From the NCBI GenBank assembly GCA_001897825.1, contig MKUM01000036.1:1-33944 (forward strand): DNA of 33,944 nucleotides, in the 5' to 3' direction. Shown here piece by piece: positions 33,487 through 33,944 of the stretch. The position numbers were made by a program, and so were the translations under genes. The notes under the pieces are model-generated. The model saw nothing but the letters and a program-made list of their open reading frames with translations. It did not search any database and was not told the origin of the DNA. The number at the start of each line of letters is the position of its first letter. Positions within the stretch are counted from its first letter, which is position 1. This stretch comes from Candidatus Amoebophilus sp. 36-38. GTDB lineage: Bacteria; Bacteroidota; Bacteroidia; Cytophagales; Amoebophilaceae.

Positions 33487-33944
33487 ATGCAGTTAGATAA
33501 CAATCATAAAAAGCGGGCTATTCATCATATATGGCATATAACAATAGTATGTATTCTATTATCAGGTCTACCTTTAGAAGGATGTTTTGAAAACACTAGT
33601 CTACCTTTTAGTAAGTCATCGGCTATAAAACCTGCTACTGTAAAACCAAGACACATAGATAAACTACCCCTTCTAACAAGAGAAGATGGAGAGAAAGTTA
33701 AAGAAGATATTCTTTTAGAAAGCCCTCGAGAAGAGCCATTTCGGGAAGCAACAGATCGCTTAAACACCCACACGAATGATATATCTAAGACAACTATAGT
33801 TAATAACGTAAGGGATCATTCAGAAAAACCTAAACTATTGTCTAAAAGAGACATAGAAGCTCAACAAAAACTTGCTAGAGAGGAAAGAGAAAATCAATTA
33901 AAGGACCAGAAAAAATTAGAAGCAAAAACTTTTAAGACAAGACA
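33487..33944 (+). CDS. lipoprotein, N-terminal part, cut by the right edge
   Basis: The frame is open from the ATG at 33487 to the end of the window (152 codons and two bases). Residues 8-33 form a basic start and a hydrophobic stretch (IWHITIVCILLSGLPLEGC) ending in a lipobox-like LEGC at Cys33; Glu at the second position is unusual. A polar linker rich in Lys, Thr, Ser and Glu follows. From about residue 120 the sequence becomes highly charged and helical (EAQQKLAREERENQLKDQKK), typical of a coiled coil. The start resembles that of the 1855-residue lipoprotein at 433-6000 in style only. It has its own promoter. The identity of the C-terminal part cannot be told. Confidence 0.8.
   Translation, partial: MQLDNNHKKRAIHHIWHITIVCILLSGLPLEGCFENTSLPFSKSSAIKPATVKPRHIDKLPLLTREDGEKVKEDILLESPREEPFREATDRLNTHTNDISKTTIVNNVRDHSEKPKLLSKRDIEAQQKLAREERENQLKDQKKLEAKTFKTR

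Noticed and set aside
33525-33773. 82-codon minus-strand frame at the right edge
   Set aside because: It is antisense to the lipoprotein frame starting at 33487, which has signal peptide and promoter support.

Overview
The window is an AT-rich chromosomal segment of a Bacteroidota bacterium. Three points support this: a rpsL-rpsG-fusA-rpsJ order, a short S21 followed by a XerC-type recombinase, and several promoters of the Bacteroidota type (TTG or TTTG, 19-21 nt, TAnnTTTG). Large lipoproteins, a protein mixing lipase, NB-ARC and tetratricopeptide modules, degraded mobile DNA and wide non-coding gaps point to an intracellular symbiont. The best guess is the Amoebophilaceae (Candidatus Amoebophilus or a Cardinium relative). 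This is recognition from memory, not a database result.

Layout. 1-291 is a frameshifted integrase remnant. 433-8853 (minus) holds a giant NLR-like lipoprotein, then a lipoprotein gene followed by a mannose-1-phosphate guanylyltransferase gene. 9567-12890 (plus) encodes a sodium-solute-symporter-like membrane protein fused to a ppGpp-hydrolase-like HD domain; tsaE converges on it. 13588-14139 is a small repeat split by a second, 405-bp mobile repeat. 14208-17556 (minus) is the str operon with its promoter and a strong terminator. 17557-18853 contains repeat debris and a truncated IS5-type transposase. 18922-22737 has a secreted phospholipase-D-type nuclease gene converging on a second large repeat-built lipoprotein. 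23031-27819 (plus) carries a DEDDy exonuclease, nusA and infB. 27886-28291 is a second copy of the 405-bp element with its own 5-bp target duplication. 28392-30121 (plus) holds yidD, rpsU and xerC. 30206-31504 (minus) is a rarA that looks alphaproteobacterial. 31689-32308 is a vapBC toxin-antitoxin pair. 32309-33486 is non-coding, with inverted repeats and relics. From 33487 a further lipoprotein runs off the right edge.

The housekeeping part is translation and transcription machinery (S12, S7, EF-G, S10, NusA, IF-2, S21), tRNA modification (TsaE), membrane insertion (YidD) and chromosome resolution (XerC). The accessory part is a set of exported proteins: at least five predicted lipoproteins, one with eukaryote-like domains and a C-terminal CaaX-like tetrapeptide. 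The most notable observations are the lipase/NB-ARC/TPR protein and its CaaX end, the 405-bp structured mobile element with a compensatory stem change, the symporter-HD fusion, S12 carrying R43 and H88, and the foreign rarA.
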